NCBI GenBank assembly: GCA_943333505.2
Contig: CALQTN020000012.1
Location: 1-64,000, forward strand
Source of the DNA: Asaia bogorensis
Lineage (GTDB): Bacteria > Pseudomonadota > Alphaproteobacteria > Acetobacterales > Acetobacteraceae
Direction: 5' to 3'
DNA length: 64,000 bases
Shown here: piece after piece, positions 7,475 through 17,498 of the stretch
Layout of the letters: the number at the start of each line of letters is the position of its first letter
Numbering within the stretch: position 1 is the first letter of the stretch
The notes under the pieces: model-generated
Seen by the model: the letters and a program-made list of their open reading frames with translations, nothing else
Databases searched by the model: none
Told to the model about the DNA's origin: nothing
Position numbers and translations under genes: made by a program

Positions 7475-10213
7475 TCAATCCCAGCTGCGGCTGGCGCGGG
7501 CATCACGCAGCGCCTCAAGCCAGCGATGGCCATAGCCGGTATCAGGTTCGAGATGGGTGCCCTCGGCCCATTCATTCCACGCGTTGACGAATAACAATTT
7601 TTCGTCGCCCAGCAGAAAATTTCTGATTTCGTCGAGCTTTTCTCCGACATAAACCCCGAATGCCTCGGGTGTCGCATTGTCGAAGCTGGTGCCGCGCAGC
7701 CGCTGGCGGGCCGTGTTGTCCCAGCCCGGAAACACCGCCGGGAAGCGGGAATAGGGCACGGTATCGCGGGTAATGAAGGCTGCCGCAGTTTGCGGATAGT
7801 CGTATCGATAGCCAGTCCAGCCTTCCTTCACCACTTCGACGCTGTCATGGGCCGGCACGGCGCGGCCATGTGGCGGGAATTCGACGCTGGCATCAAAGCC
7901 GATATCGGCCGGGCGCAACCCGTGATCGACCGCTTCCATGCTTTCCACATAGACCAGATGCACCCCAGCAAAGCCGGCCGCGGCAAATGCCGCCCGGCAA
8001 TCGGCGGCGAAGGCTTTGACATCGGGAAGCAGGAGCGGCCGATAGACCAGGAACAACGGCCGACTGTTCACCGTGATATAGCGCGGATCGGCCGCCTGGC
8101 TGACGGCGTCGGCAATGATCGAGCCAAGTGTTGCGTCGTCGTATAATTGTTCGAGCAGGATTTCCTTGCTGCCGCCGTCCCAGTGCCGGGTCCAGTTTTC
8201 ATTGGCCCAGCAAATGCACCAGCGAAACGGGATCTCCGGATTGGCCTGAACCACCTCAAGCGGCTGCGACAACACCCGCCGGGCACCGAAATTATAATAG
8301 TAAACGCAGAACCCATCGATGCCGTAGCGCGCGGCCAACGCCGCCTGGGCCGCCAACGCCTGCGGGGCACGCAGGTCGTAGAACCCGAGATCGGTCGGCA
8401 AATGGGGTTGGTAGTGGCCGCGATAGCTCGGTTGCGCCTTGGTGACATTGCGCCATTCGGTGAAGCCGGGGCCCCACCACAAATCGTTTTCCGGCGTCGG
8501 ATGAAATTGCGGCAGATAGAATGCCAACACCCGGACCTGGTCATCAGCGGCCAGCTTGTCACCCCAGCGCGCCACCAGACTTTGCTGATTGCGGCTGATC
8601 CCACGCAGTTTCCGCGCCACCGAGCCGCGGTTTGTCGACACGCTGAGGTGATGCACCACCACCGCCGCATGCAGATATCGCGCCCGCAACCCGGCATCCC
8701 GCAGGCGCAGGCACAGATCGGCATCCTCGCAATAGGCTGGGCGAAACGCGACATCGAACAGCATCCCGCCGAGCGCCGATTTCCGCACCATCAGCGCCGC
8801 GCCGGAGCAATAGGCAACGTCGCGATCGTAGCAGAACCCAGGCTCATCAGGATCGCGGAACAGCCCAACCATGCCGCTTTCCCCATTGGGGCGCAAAAAG
8901 CAGCCGGCTTCCTGCAAGCGCCCGTTCGGGTAGATCAGCTTCGGGCCAACCGCGCCCAATGTCATGTCGGCGTCGAGCGCCTCGGCCAGGCGATCGATAG
9001 CCCCGGGCTGCACCTGAGTATCATTGTTGAGCAGCAGGACATATTCGCCCCGGCAGGCGGCAAATCCCGCGTTGCAATTGGCGATGAAGCCCTGGTTTGT
9101 GGCGCCACGGATATGGATCACACCAGGAATATTGCCGAGTTGGGCAATAAACGTGTCGGTCGAGGCATCATCGGCAAGCACAATTTCATAGTCCGACGCG
9201 ACGCCCCATGCACTGATCGCCATCAGGCATTCAACCGTGATGTCGGCTTCATTATAGACCGGGATCAGGATGGAGATTTTTGGTTGGGCGGTCGCGGCAA
9301 ACTGCAGGCCGCCAATTTCAGCTTCAATGTCGTGGGCCACCAGCATCTCGGGCGGCGTCGCCCGTACGGCATCTTTCTGCACTTGGCGCCGGGCAGCTAC
9401 GATGGTCCGCAGGGCCGAACCCGCGTTGCGCACCGCCGCGATGTCGATCGGCATTGGCTGGCCGACCTCGTAAAGAAATGCCTTGGCGCCGCCATCTGCA
9501 CCAGCTTGCCGGCCTTCGCTGCGGCCAAATTCGAGAAAATGTCGCAACGGCGCCGCCCGAGATGTCGCAACGTCGGGATAGCGTGCCCAGTATAGAGCTG
9601 GATCGAAACGAGTTCCCGGGGTGCGGCCTTCCGGATCGCCGGTCAGCACGAAATGACGAAATGCCTTATAGGGATCGGTGGGAACATCGATATTATGTTG
9701 AATATACCAAGCCAAATCTAGGAACGGGTTCGGGTTGCGGCCTTGCTGCAGGCCTTGCAGAATGAAATGACGCAGCATCCCGTTGGCTGGTGCCGCTGTG
9801 CCCAAATTATCCTGGTACCAGATCGGGTCGAAATACGGGCTTGAAGCCCCAAGGTCGTATTCCAGCGCGTCCAGCAACCCGTCCGTCGTCGGCGGATCAC
9901 CCAGCAACAACGGATCATGCGCTGCCATGTAGCGTGGATGTATCAACGGGTGTGGAGAGCGAAGCTCGAGGATACCATACTCAAGAAAATGCAGCAGCGG
10001 GTCACGACCGGCATCGCGAATATCGGGATAGAGTGCAAGGTAATAGGGTGCATCGAAATAGACCGACAATACCGGACGGTCCGGGATGGGGATGCCCAAA
10101 TAGCGCCCAACTGTCGACAGGTCGGCCCGGCCGTCACCAAGCGCTCCCCGGTACAGTGTTTCGTCAACAAAGGGGGAACACAGCAGCCGATGGATCTGCA
10201 GGAACGCGTTCAT
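7475..10213 (-). CDS. GT2 glycosyltransferase fused to WbsX-type domain, with N-terminal YPD repeats
   Basis: The 912 residues contain three parts. Residues 50-240 hold four degenerate repeats of the form (F/L)D..(Y/W)Y....PD....PLRHF...G..EGR (about 53, 128, 165 and 203). Residues about 311-540 form a GT2 domain with ISILIPVYNEADI, the nucleotide-binding LADDAS and the metal-binding LLLNNDT. Residues about 560-900 match the WbsX family (PF14307, glycosidase-like): VLAFYLPQFHPTPENDLWWG, FTEWRNV, CWANENWTRHWDG and NAWNEWAEGTHLEPD. Such proteins are found in O-antigen or exopolysaccharide loci. It is the first gene of a pair with the GT4 gene and lies downstream of a small protein with the same repeat. 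Confidence 0.88.
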   Translation of the reverse strand: MNAFLQIHRLLCSPFVDETLYRGALGDGRADLSTVGRYLGIPIPDRPVLSVYFDAPYYLALYPDIRDAGRDPLLHFLEYGILELRSPHPLIHPRYMAAHDPLLLGDPPTTDGLLDALEYDLGASSPYFDPIWYQDNLGTAAPANGMLRHFILQGLQQGRNPNPFLDLAWYIQHNIDVPTDPYKAFRHFVLTGDPEGRTPGTRFDPALYWARYPDVATSRAAPLRHFLEFGRSEGRQAGADGGAKAFLYEVGQPMPIDIAAVRNAGSALRTIVAARRQVQKDAVRATPPEMLVAHDIEAEIGGLQFAATAQPKISILIPVYNEADITVECLMAISAWGVASDYEIVLADDASTDTFIAQLGNIPGVIHIRGATNQGFIANCNAGFAACRGEYVLLLNNDTQVQPGAIDRLAEALDADMTLGAVGPKLIYPNGRLQEAGCFLRPNGESGMVGLFRDPDEPGFCYDRDVAYCSGAALMVRKSALGGMLFDVAFRPAYCEDADLCLRLRDAGLRARYLHAAVVVHHLSVSTNRGSVARKLRGISRNQQSLVARWGDKLAADDQVRVLAFYLPQFHPTPENDLWWGPGFTEWRNVTKAQPSYRGHYQPHLPTDLGFYDLRAPQALAAQAALAARYGIDGFCVYYYNFGARRVLSQPLEVVQANPEIPFRWCICWANENWTRHWDGGSKEILLEQLYDDATLGSIIADAVSQAADPRYITVNSRPLFLVYRPLLLPDVKAFAADCRAAFAAAGFAGVHLVYVESMEAVDHGLRPADIGFDASVEFPPHGRAVPAHDSVEVVKEGWTGYRYDYPQTAAAFITRDTVPYSRFPAVFPGWDNTARQRLRGTSFDNATPEAFGVYVGEKLDEIRNFLLGDEKLLFVNAWNEWAEGTHLEPDTGYGHRWLEALRDARASRSWD

Positions 10214-10247
10214 GGCAACTTTTCCAACCTATCCGCGCACAGCGCCT

Positions 10248-10742
10248 TCAGCCGCGACCGGTTTCGTCGCGTAGAACTGCCATCCAATTATCGATGGATT
10301 GCCGCACCTCCGCATTGGGAACCCGCCCTTCGGCCGCACCGGCGCGCATATAATGCTCGGCGCCGTTTCCGACATCGCCCGCTGCCACCGCCTTGCTGAC
10401 ATCCTTGTAGGTCGACAGGTAGAATGTTTCGTCGATCTCAGGCGGGTAGCCAATCCTGCCCTCGAGATAGCCCGAGTCGAGAAAATGCTGGTGCAAATTG
10501 GGAATCTTGCCTGCGGCGTAAGCATCAGCGATATCCGGGTAGTGTTCCATGTAGAAATCTTCCGAAAACGGAAGCGTTGCTGCGACAGTTTGTAACATCA
10601 GCCGCAGCAGCCGTGCATCGATGGCAATTTTGGACTTGCTGGAAAGCCGCTCACGGTTGATCCGCAGCGAATGCAGAATAAGATCGATGTGGGGAAAATA
10701 TTGTGTAGAGCTCACCCGGGTCTCCGTTTCAGTCTGCCGCAT
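10248..10742 (-). CDS. Small YPD-repeat protein of unknown function
   Basis: This protein of about 164 residues carries two copies of the repeat seen in the neighbouring GT2-WbsX protein: FYMEHYPDIADAY...HQHFLDSGYLEGR and FYLSTYKDVSKAV...EHYMRAGAAEGR. It has no signal peptide or membrane segment and no enzyme motif that I can see. I placed the start at the ATG at 10742; in-frame starts at 10766 and 10790 are also possible. Its position just upstream of the glycosyltransferase pair suggests a scaffold or adaptor in the same glycan pathway, which is inference. Confidence 0.6.
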   Translation of the reverse strand: MRQTETETRVSSTQYFPHIDLILHSLRINRERLSSKSKIAIDARLLRLMLQTVAATLPFSEDFYMEHYPDIADAYAAGKIPNLHQHFLDSGYLEGRIGYPPEIDETFYLSTYKDVSKAVAAGDVGNGAEHYMRAGAAEGRVPNAEVRQSIDNWMAVLRDETGRG

Positions 10743-10822
10743 GTTCACCGTGTCGCCTGAATGCATAGCCAATAGAAGCGCTGTCGGCAACCGAGGCTGC
10801 TTCGCAAATCGTTATAAACCCG

Positions 10823-10981
10823 TTAGAAATCTGAGCAGCGACCTTTATTTTCCCAATCACCGTAACGTGTAGGTTCAGGGCCCGATGGCCCCCCTATTTC
10901 GCGCGGCATCTTCGGCGGCTCAACTGACCTGGCGGGCGCAGGAGCAGGGGTAGGGGGGGTATCCGCGGCCGGTTCGGTCAT
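10823..10981 (-). CDS. DUF1674 protein (SDHAF4-like succinate dehydrogenase assembly factor)
   Basis: A 52-residue protein starts at the ATG that overlaps the ccmG stop (ATGA). After a Pro/Ala-rich N-terminal stretch it carries the signature of DUF1674 (PF07896): EIGGPSGPEPTRYGDW followed by the terminal GRCSDF. In mitochondria and alphaproteobacteria this family (Sdh8/SDHAF4) stabilises the flavinated SdhA subunit before succinate dehydrogenase assembly. The reading frame is intact through a run of seven C bases. It is the last gene of the ccm operon. Confidence 0.88.
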   Translation of the reverse strand: MTEPAADTPPTPAPAPARSVEPPKMPREIGGPSGPEPTRYGDWENKGRCSDF

Positions 10982-11529
10982 GCTTCGTACTTTCTGATAA
11001 GAGGGAGTATCTGCTCTTCGATCATCGCTGTCTGCAGCGGTCCGTCCATGTGCCAGCGCACATAGCCGTCACCATCGACCAGAAAGGTTTCCGGCACGTT
11101 GGCCACCCCCCAGTCATAGGCGATCCGGCCGGGCTCATCGATCGCGTTGCGGGCATAGGGATTGCCCTCGCGTTCCAGGAACGCAAGTGCTGCGGGCACC
11201 TTGTCTTTGTAGGCGATCCCCCACACGGTTACTTTCGCCGCTTTCAGTTGCAGGAGAACCGGCTGCTCAACGATGCAATGCTGCGACCATGAAGCCCAGA
11301 AATGCACCAGCAAGGGCTTGCCGCCGTTGAAAATATCGGTGGCTTGAAACCCTTCGCCGCCAAGCCCTGGCAGACGGAAGCCGGGAATGCGGCGGCCGCT
11401 GAGAATACTGGGCGTGCCGCGCATATTAGTGCCCGCAAACATCGCCCGCCAGGCATACCAGGCGCCGAAGCCTGCGCCGCCGAGCAGAGCAACCGGCACT
11501 GAAAACAGCATCGCCCGGCGTAAATTCAT
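10978..11529 (-). CDS. ccmG: CcmG/DsbE-type thioredoxin-like protein, first active-site Cys missing
   Basis: CcmG keeps apocytochrome c cysteines reduced in the periplasm. This 183-residue protein has an N-terminal membrane anchor (residues 8-30), then a thioredoxin fold with PGFRLPGL, HFWASW and the cis-Pro segment ANVPETFLVDGDG. The family motif WCxxC reads W-S-Q-H-C here: position 82 is Ser (TCG) and only Cys85 remains. A standard CcmG thiol exchange would not work without the first Cys. It could be a divergent holdase, a resolving-only variant or a sequence error. The gene follows ccmE by 144 bases; ccmF and ccmH are not in the window. Confidence 0.82.
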   Translation of the reverse strand: MNLRRAMLFSVPVALLGGAGFGAWYAWRAMFAGTNMRGTPSILSGRRIPGFRLPGLGGEGFQATDIFNGGKPLLVHFWASWSQHCIVEQPVLLQLKAAKVTVWGIAYKDKVPAALAFLEREGNPYARNAIDEPGRIAYDWGVANVPETFLVDGDGYVRWHMDGPLQTAMIEEQILPLIRKYEA

Positions 11530-11673
11530 CCTGTGTGACCCTGTGGCAACGTCGTGGGGCAGTTGGCCCGCACGAGACTATGATGTCTATAGCGCATTCG
11601 TGCGGAGGGAAAACGCTCTCCTCTGCAGAGTGTCAGCGCCTTCTCTGGCCCGACAATTGCTGCGTGAGTGTGA

Positions 11674-12183
11674 TTAACCCGGTTTGGCTGGAACCGGCGT
11701 GGCGGGCCTGAAATCCATCGCTGGCTTGGCTTGTGGCGTCGCAGTTGGTGTCCATTGCCCCGCTTTTTTCAGCGCGTCGGCAACCTCCGGCGGCATGTAG
11801 GTTTCGTCATGCTTGGCGAGGACCTCGCTGGCTGCAATTTCGCCATCCGGCCGCAGCATGCCCAGCACCACCACGCCCTGGCCCTCGCGGAACAGATCCG
11901 GCAGCACCCCTGCATAGTAGACAGTCGCGGCCGCCTTTCCGTCTGTCACCCGGAATTGCATCACCGGCTTGCCGTCCTGGCGGATCTGGCTGACGCTGCC
12001 CGGTTCCACCAGCCCACCAATGCGGAAACTGCGCCCGGGGCGTGGCGGCTTGCTCGCAAGGTCGGACGGGGCGACGAAAAACACCATATTGTCACTGAGT
12101 GCGGTCAAGGTGAGCGCGGTGGCCCCCCCGAGCCCGAGCAGGCAAGCGGCCAGCACGGCAAGTCGGCGATGTTTGCGGGTCAT
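11674..12183 (-). CDS. ccmE: Cytochrome c maturation heme chaperone
   Basis: CcmE is a membrane-anchored periplasmic chaperone that binds heme covalently and delivers it for cytochrome c assembly. The 169 residues include the N-terminal anchor (about 9-28), an OB-fold core (RIGGLVEPGSV, VYYAGVLPDLFREGQGVV) and the heme-binding segment HDETYMPPEV, with His125 the covalent ligand and Tyr129 the axial ligand by family analogy. Its ATG overlaps the ccmD stop (ATGA). Confidence 0.95.
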   Translation of the reverse strand: MTRKHRRLAVLAACLLGLGGATALTLTALSDNMVFFVAPSDLASKPPRPGRSFRIGGLVEPGSVSQIRQDGKPVMQFRVTDGKAAATVYYAGVLPDLFREGQGVVVLGMLRPDGEIAASEVLAKHDETYMPPEVADALKKAGQWTPTATPQAKPAMDFRPATPVPAKPG

Positions 12184-12311
12184 TTGCGCGGATCGAGCGC
12201 CGCAAGCCGCGCCCGCGCGGTCCGCAACCGACGCCAGGTACTGAATGCCAGCCCGCCGATCACCAACGCGGTCAGCACATACGCCGCAACAATATAGGGA
12301 AGATGGGTCAT
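12180..12311 (-). CDS. ccmD: Heme exporter protein D
   Basis: A 43-residue protein with one transmembrane helix (PYIVAAYVLTALVIGGLAF) followed by a basic tail, the standard CcmD form. CcmD releases holo-CcmE from the CcmABC complex. It overlaps ccmC at its start and ccmE at its stop, each by an ATGA junction, which fixes the start at 12311. Confidence 0.9.
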   Translation of the reverse strand: MTHLPYIVAAYVLTALVIGGLAFSTWRRLRTARARLAALDPRK

Positions 12312-13075
12312 CCAGCCTCTCGCGTGAGGGCGAGCAACAGCCCGCGAATGCGCCACTCCATCACCGCCGCCCGCAGCCGCGCCATCACCAGGGCGGTAAA
12401 CCCCAGCGAGAAGCCAAGCGCACTTATCAGCAGCGGCCACAAAATCGCCGGGTCCATGCTGGCACTGCTGCTGAGCGTGATGCTGGCCGGCTGGTGCAGC
12501 GTGTTCCACCAATCGACCGAGAATTTGATGATCGGCAAATTCACCACCCCGACCAGCGCCAGGATCGCCCCAGCGCGTTGCCCCCGTTCCGGATCGTCGA
12601 ATGCCCGCACCAGCGCGATATGCCCGAGATACAAAAAGAACAGCACCAGCACCGACGTCAGCCGCGCGTCCCACACCCACCAGGCGCCCCACATCGGCTT
12701 GCCCCAGATGCTTCCCGTGACCAACGCGAGCGCAGTGATCGCTGCCCCGACCGGACTGATCTCGGCGGCGGCGAGATCGGCGAGCTTGTGGCGCCAGACC
12801 AGCGACAGCGCCGAGCAGATCGCCAGCCCGAAATACCCGGTGCTCGCCAGCCAGGCGCTGGGGACGTGAACATAGATGATCCGCATGGCATCATGCTGGA
12901 ACCGGTCCCCCGGCGCGATAAACATCCCCCAACCCAACCCGACCGCAACCAGCACCAGCGCAATCCCGGTCAGGTACGGCTGCACAACCGACGCCAGCCG
13001 CAGGAACCGGCCAGGATTGGCAAACCGATGCAGGATATGGCCGGGGCGAGGGGCGATGGCAGGGGACGACTTCAC
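12308..13075 (-). CDS. ccmC: Heme exporter/heme-handling protein C
   Basis: CcmC loads heme onto CcmE. The 255 residues carry six membrane segments and the tryptophan-rich heme-handling motif WGAWWVWD (about 129-136). His70 in IYVHVP and the His in NTLHQPASI are in the positions of the conserved periplasmic histidines. It is the first gene of the ccmC-D-E-G-DUF1674 unit here; ccmA and ccmB are not adjacent. Upstream is the divergent EVE-domain gene. Confidence 0.94.
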   Translation of the reverse strand: MKSSPAIAPRPGHILHRFANPGRFLRLASVVQPYLTGIALVLVAVGLGWGMFIAPGDRFQHDAMRIIYVHVPSAWLASTGYFGLAICSALSLVWRHKLADLAAAEISPVGAAITALALVTGSIWGKPMWGAWWVWDARLTSVLVLFFLYLGHIALVRAFDDPERGQRAGAILALVGVVNLPIIKFSVDWWNTLHQPASITLSSSASMDPAILWPLLISALGFSLGFTALVMARLRAAVMEWRIRGLLLALTREAG

Positions 13076-13154
13076 CCCCTCGATATAGCGATAATGCGGC
13101 CAGGTTTGAAGCCACCGCCATCACACGATATGGATGTATCTGGAGGCCCCAAAA

Positions 13155-13577
13155 ATGGCATATTGGCTGGTGAAGTCCGAACCCGACGCATTCAGTTGGG
13201 CGCAGCAGGTGGTGAACCACATCGAACCCTGGACCGGGGTCCGCAACCACATGGCCAAAAATTACCTCAAGGCCATGGCCATGGGCGATCGCGCTTTCTT
13301 CTATCATTCCAATATCGGCAAGGAGATCGTCGGCATCGTCGAAATCGCCCGTGCCCACTACCCCGACCCCACCATTGAACCGGATGAGAAAGGCGACTGG
13401 GTCTGCGTTGACATGAAAGCCCTGCGTCCGATGAAAACCCCGGTCACCCTCGCCGCCCTCAAGGCGAACCCGGATTTCGCCGATCTCCCGCTGATCCGTA
13501 TGTCCCGCCTGTCGGTGATGCCGATTTCAGAAATTCATTGGCAGGCGATCTGCACGCTCGGTGGCGTTCGTCCGTGA
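13155..13577 (+). CDS. EVE-domain protein
   Basis: This protein of 140 residues matches the EVE domain (thymocyte nuclear protein 1 type), a PUA-like fold that recognises modified bases in RNA or DNA. The characteristic start YWLVKSEPDAFSW, then WTGVRN and DRAFFYHSN, are present, as is the terminal SVMPISEIHWQAI. The start MAYWLVK at 13155 agrees with the family. Its TGA overlaps the GTG start of the next gene. Confidence 0.9.
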   Translation: MAYWLVKSEPDAFSWAQQVVNHIEPWTGVRNHMAKNYLKAMAMGDRAFFYHSNIGKEIVGIVEIARAHYPDPTIEPDEKGDWVCVDMKALRPMKTPVTLAALKANPDFADLPLIRMSRLSVMPISEIHWQAICTLGGVRP

Positions 13578-13918
13578 AACTGCGCGCCTTGTGCGAAGTG
13601 ACCGATATTGACGACGGCGGCACCCTGGCTTTCCCGCCCGCCGAGGGCGGTTTCCTCGGCCTGTTTGCGCTGCGTCAGGGTGATCGCGTCCAGGTTTTCA
13701 TCAATTCCTGCCCCCATATCGGCGTCGCACTCGATTGGATGCCCAACCGCTTCCTGTCCACTGACGGCCGCGCGATTGTCTGTGCCATGCACGGCGCCCG
13801 CTTTCGCCTGTCCGACGGAATGTGCGTCGAAGGCCCCTGCCTTGGCGACATGCTGGAAACCGTTATGATCCACATCAGGGACGGCACGCTCTATGTGCCC
13901 GAGGACGCCGGCCTGTAA
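13574..13918 (+). CDS. Rieske-type 2Fe-2S protein
   Basis: This 114-residue protein has the two Rieske cluster loops CPH (Cys46, His48) and CAMH (Cys70, His73), giving the C-x-H...C-x-x-H ligand set. It resembles the small Rieske ferredoxins that serve as electron carriers or as nitrite-reductase small-subunit relatives. The GTG at 13574 overlaps the EVE stop (GTGA), so translation is probably coupled. It is followed after 18 bases by acs, but a functional link to acetate activation is not evident. Confidence 0.85.
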   Translation: MKLRALCEVTDIDDGGTLAFPPAEGGFLGLFALRQGDRVQVFINSCPHIGVALDWMPNRFLSTDGRAIVCAMHGARFRLSDGMCVEGPCLGDMLETVMIHIRDGTLYVPEDAGL

Positions 13919-13936
13919 GCTTAAGGGAGACCACCA

Positions 13937-15868
<1,932 letters not shown>

Positions 15869-15932
15869 GACGCGCCTGCTTTTGGGGAACAAAAAGCAGC
15901 AAAAAAATCGTCTATTCGTGGCCGTTGGCTGC
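15869..15932 (+). repeat. T-hairpin-A repeat, copy 2 (terminator-like, downstream of acs)
   Basis: Just after the acs stop the hairpin CTGCTTTT...AAAAAGCAG is followed by an A-run and GGCCGTTGGC. The order of parts matches the copies at 6196 and 35244. The U-rich strand and its place after the stop suggest an intrinsic terminator. Confidence 0.6.
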
Positions 15933-15938
15933 CTCTGT

Positions 15939-15967
15939 CGTCATTGCAAGCCCTGGCGAAGCAATCC
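15939..15967. repeat. REP-like palindrome (GTCATTGC...GCAATCC)
   Basis: The sequence CGTCATTGCAAGCC followed by CTGGCGAAGCAATCC resembles the extragenic palindrome core (GTCATTGCGAG...GAAGCAATCC) that recurs in many alphaproteobacterial genomes. Only one copy is present in this window, so the family membership rests on recognition of the pattern. Confidence 0.5.
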
Positions 15968-16131
15968 ATCCTGAGGCGTGCCAGCGGCCAACCATTTTAA
16001 TTACGAAATTGAAATAAATTGGAGGCAGATATCCCGGCCCCTCCACCACCACTGCCGGCATCATACCCCAAGCATCCGACAAACCGGTCGCAAAATCCGC
16101 CGCCGCTCAACCACCCGTCGACGAACGATGA

Positions 16132-16557
16132 TCACTTCGCCCGCATGCGATTATTTTTCGGATTATGCTCAAGCTCGCACAGGCCCAACGCCTCCATCAG
16201 CGGCGGGACATAAACGCCGAAGCGCCCACGCAGACCTTTCTTGAGGCCGTACCAGCCTTTGACGGGATTGTCCGTTGATCGCCCCCAGGCTTCGACGCTT
16301 CCGTCCTTGGCTGGTTTCTGTTCATCCGCGCCGCCGAGCTCAACCCAATCGGCTGCCTGTTTGAGCATGGCATGAAGGTCATCGATGCAGCGGGCATCAT
16401 ACAGCAATACGGTTTTGCCAACCGTGCACACCAGCACCGCGATGCCGTCTTTTTGATCGACATGCATCGTGTAGTCAGCGGTTCCTGGCGGCGTTTTGAG
16501 CTGCCAGGGATCGGTTTTGCTTCGGTCGAGCTGAACCATGATGTCGGTTGCTCCCAT
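16132..16557 (-). CDS. Conserved hypothetical protein (DPWQL...EAWGRS family)
   Basis: This 141-residue soluble protein has recognisable conserved blocks: DPWQLKTPPGTADYTM, YDARCIDDLHAMLK, GADEQKPA, EAWGRSTDNPVKGWYG and LRGRFGVYVPPL. I recognise it as a conserved bacterial hypothetical family, possibly the one named DUF6855, but cannot confirm the number. No catalytic residues are known to me. The start could also be the ATG at 16539, which has a better-placed GGGAGC. The 190 bases between it and the divergent SOUL gene hold no feature I can identify. Confidence 0.7.
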   Translation of the reverse strand: MGATDIMVQLDRSKTDPWQLKTPPGTADYTMHVDQKDGIAVLVCTVGKTVLLYDARCIDDLHAMLKQAADWVELGGADEQKPAKDGSVEAWGRSTDNPVKGWYGLKKGLRGRFGVYVPPLMEALGLCELEHNPKNNRMRAK

Positions 16558-16750
16558 TCAACTTGGATCAAATTCCGATTTATAGTCATCGGTCGGCGCA
16601 CGCTGCGGCCTCTCGGGAAGATTATAGCCAACGTTAACGATCACGTCAGCCACGGCGGGGCGCCAGGGTTGAATGCCCCCAAACCCAAACCCACATGCAA
16701 TTCCGGCGGTCTGATGGGCGCCATACCTCCTGCCATCAGAGGGTGCCAAC

Positions 16751-17386
16751 ATGTGGTCCAACTTTGCCTATTACGCGACGCTGGGCTTTGAAAGCCTAGT
16801 CGGAATATTCGGCATCCGGCTCTATGAGGAACCGCGTTATGATATCGTCGGGCGCCTCGGGGATCACGTTGAAATCCGAAGCTATGCGCCCCGCCTCGCG
16901 GCCGAGGTTGAACTCTCCGGCGCCGGGGAGGCGAACCGCGGCCAGGCCTTCCGTCTGCTCTTCGCCTATATTTCCGGGGCGAACCAGGCCCAGAACGGTG
17001 GCAGCGCCAAGATCGCCATGACCGCCCCCGTCGAAGTTCGCAGCACCGAAAAGCTGGCGATGACCGTGCCCGTGCAAGTGTCGGAAACCAACGATCTGGT
17101 TCGCATGGTGTTCTACCTCCCCGCGTCTATCAGCGCAGACGCGGCACCGAAGCCCGTTGATGGCCGGGTGCGAATTGTGACAGCACCGAGCGAAACAATT
17201 GCGACCTTGCGCTTTTCCGGATCGTCCGACGGGGCTGCCGGACGACAATTGGAACTGATCGCTGCGCTGAGGGGATCGCGTTGGAACCCAACGGGCGCCC
17301 CCTATATGCTCAGCTATGACCCGCCCTTCGCGCTGCCCTTCCTGCGTCGGAATGAGGCGGCGGTTGCGGTCGCTGAAGCGCGATGA
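16751..17386 (+). CDS. SOUL-family heme-binding protein
   Basis: This 211-residue protein matches the SOUL/HBP heme-binding family (PF04832): EEPRYDIVGRLGDHVEIRSY near the start, the core KIAMTAPVEV and KLAMTVPVQV, and the late MLSYDPPFALPF. An N-terminal hydrophobic stretch (residues 6-22) may be a membrane anchor. Bacterial members bind heme or other tetrapyrroles with unclear roles. It sits upstream of a lipocalin-like gene on the same strand. Confidence 0.88.
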   Translation: MWSNFAYYATLGFESLVGIFGIRLYEEPRYDIVGRLGDHVEIRSYAPRLAAEVELSGAGEANRGQAFRLLFAYISGANQAQNGGSAKIAMTAPVEVRSTEKLAMTVPVQVSETNDLVRMVFYLPASISADAAPKPVDGRVRIVTAPSETIATLRFSGSSDGAAGRQLELIAALRGSRWNPTGAPYMLSYDPPFALPFLRRNEAAVAVAEAR

Positions 17387-17498
17387 GATAAATTCGCCGA
17401 GCTTTGATTTTTATTCGATCGCAACCTGCTGCTAGCATTCACCCTTAATGCCCGGATCAACCGGGCAGGCAGGAAATGTTGACGGAAAGGAGCAGCCG

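Noticed and set aside
8147-9595. Plus-strand open frame of 482 codons within the GT2-WbsX gene
   Set aside because: The minus strand encodes a well-supported two-domain protein here; the plus-strand translation shows no family features.
16558-16761. Minus-strand 67-codon frame upstream of the conserved hypothetical protein
   Set aside because: It overlaps the start of the SOUL gene and has no recognisable features.
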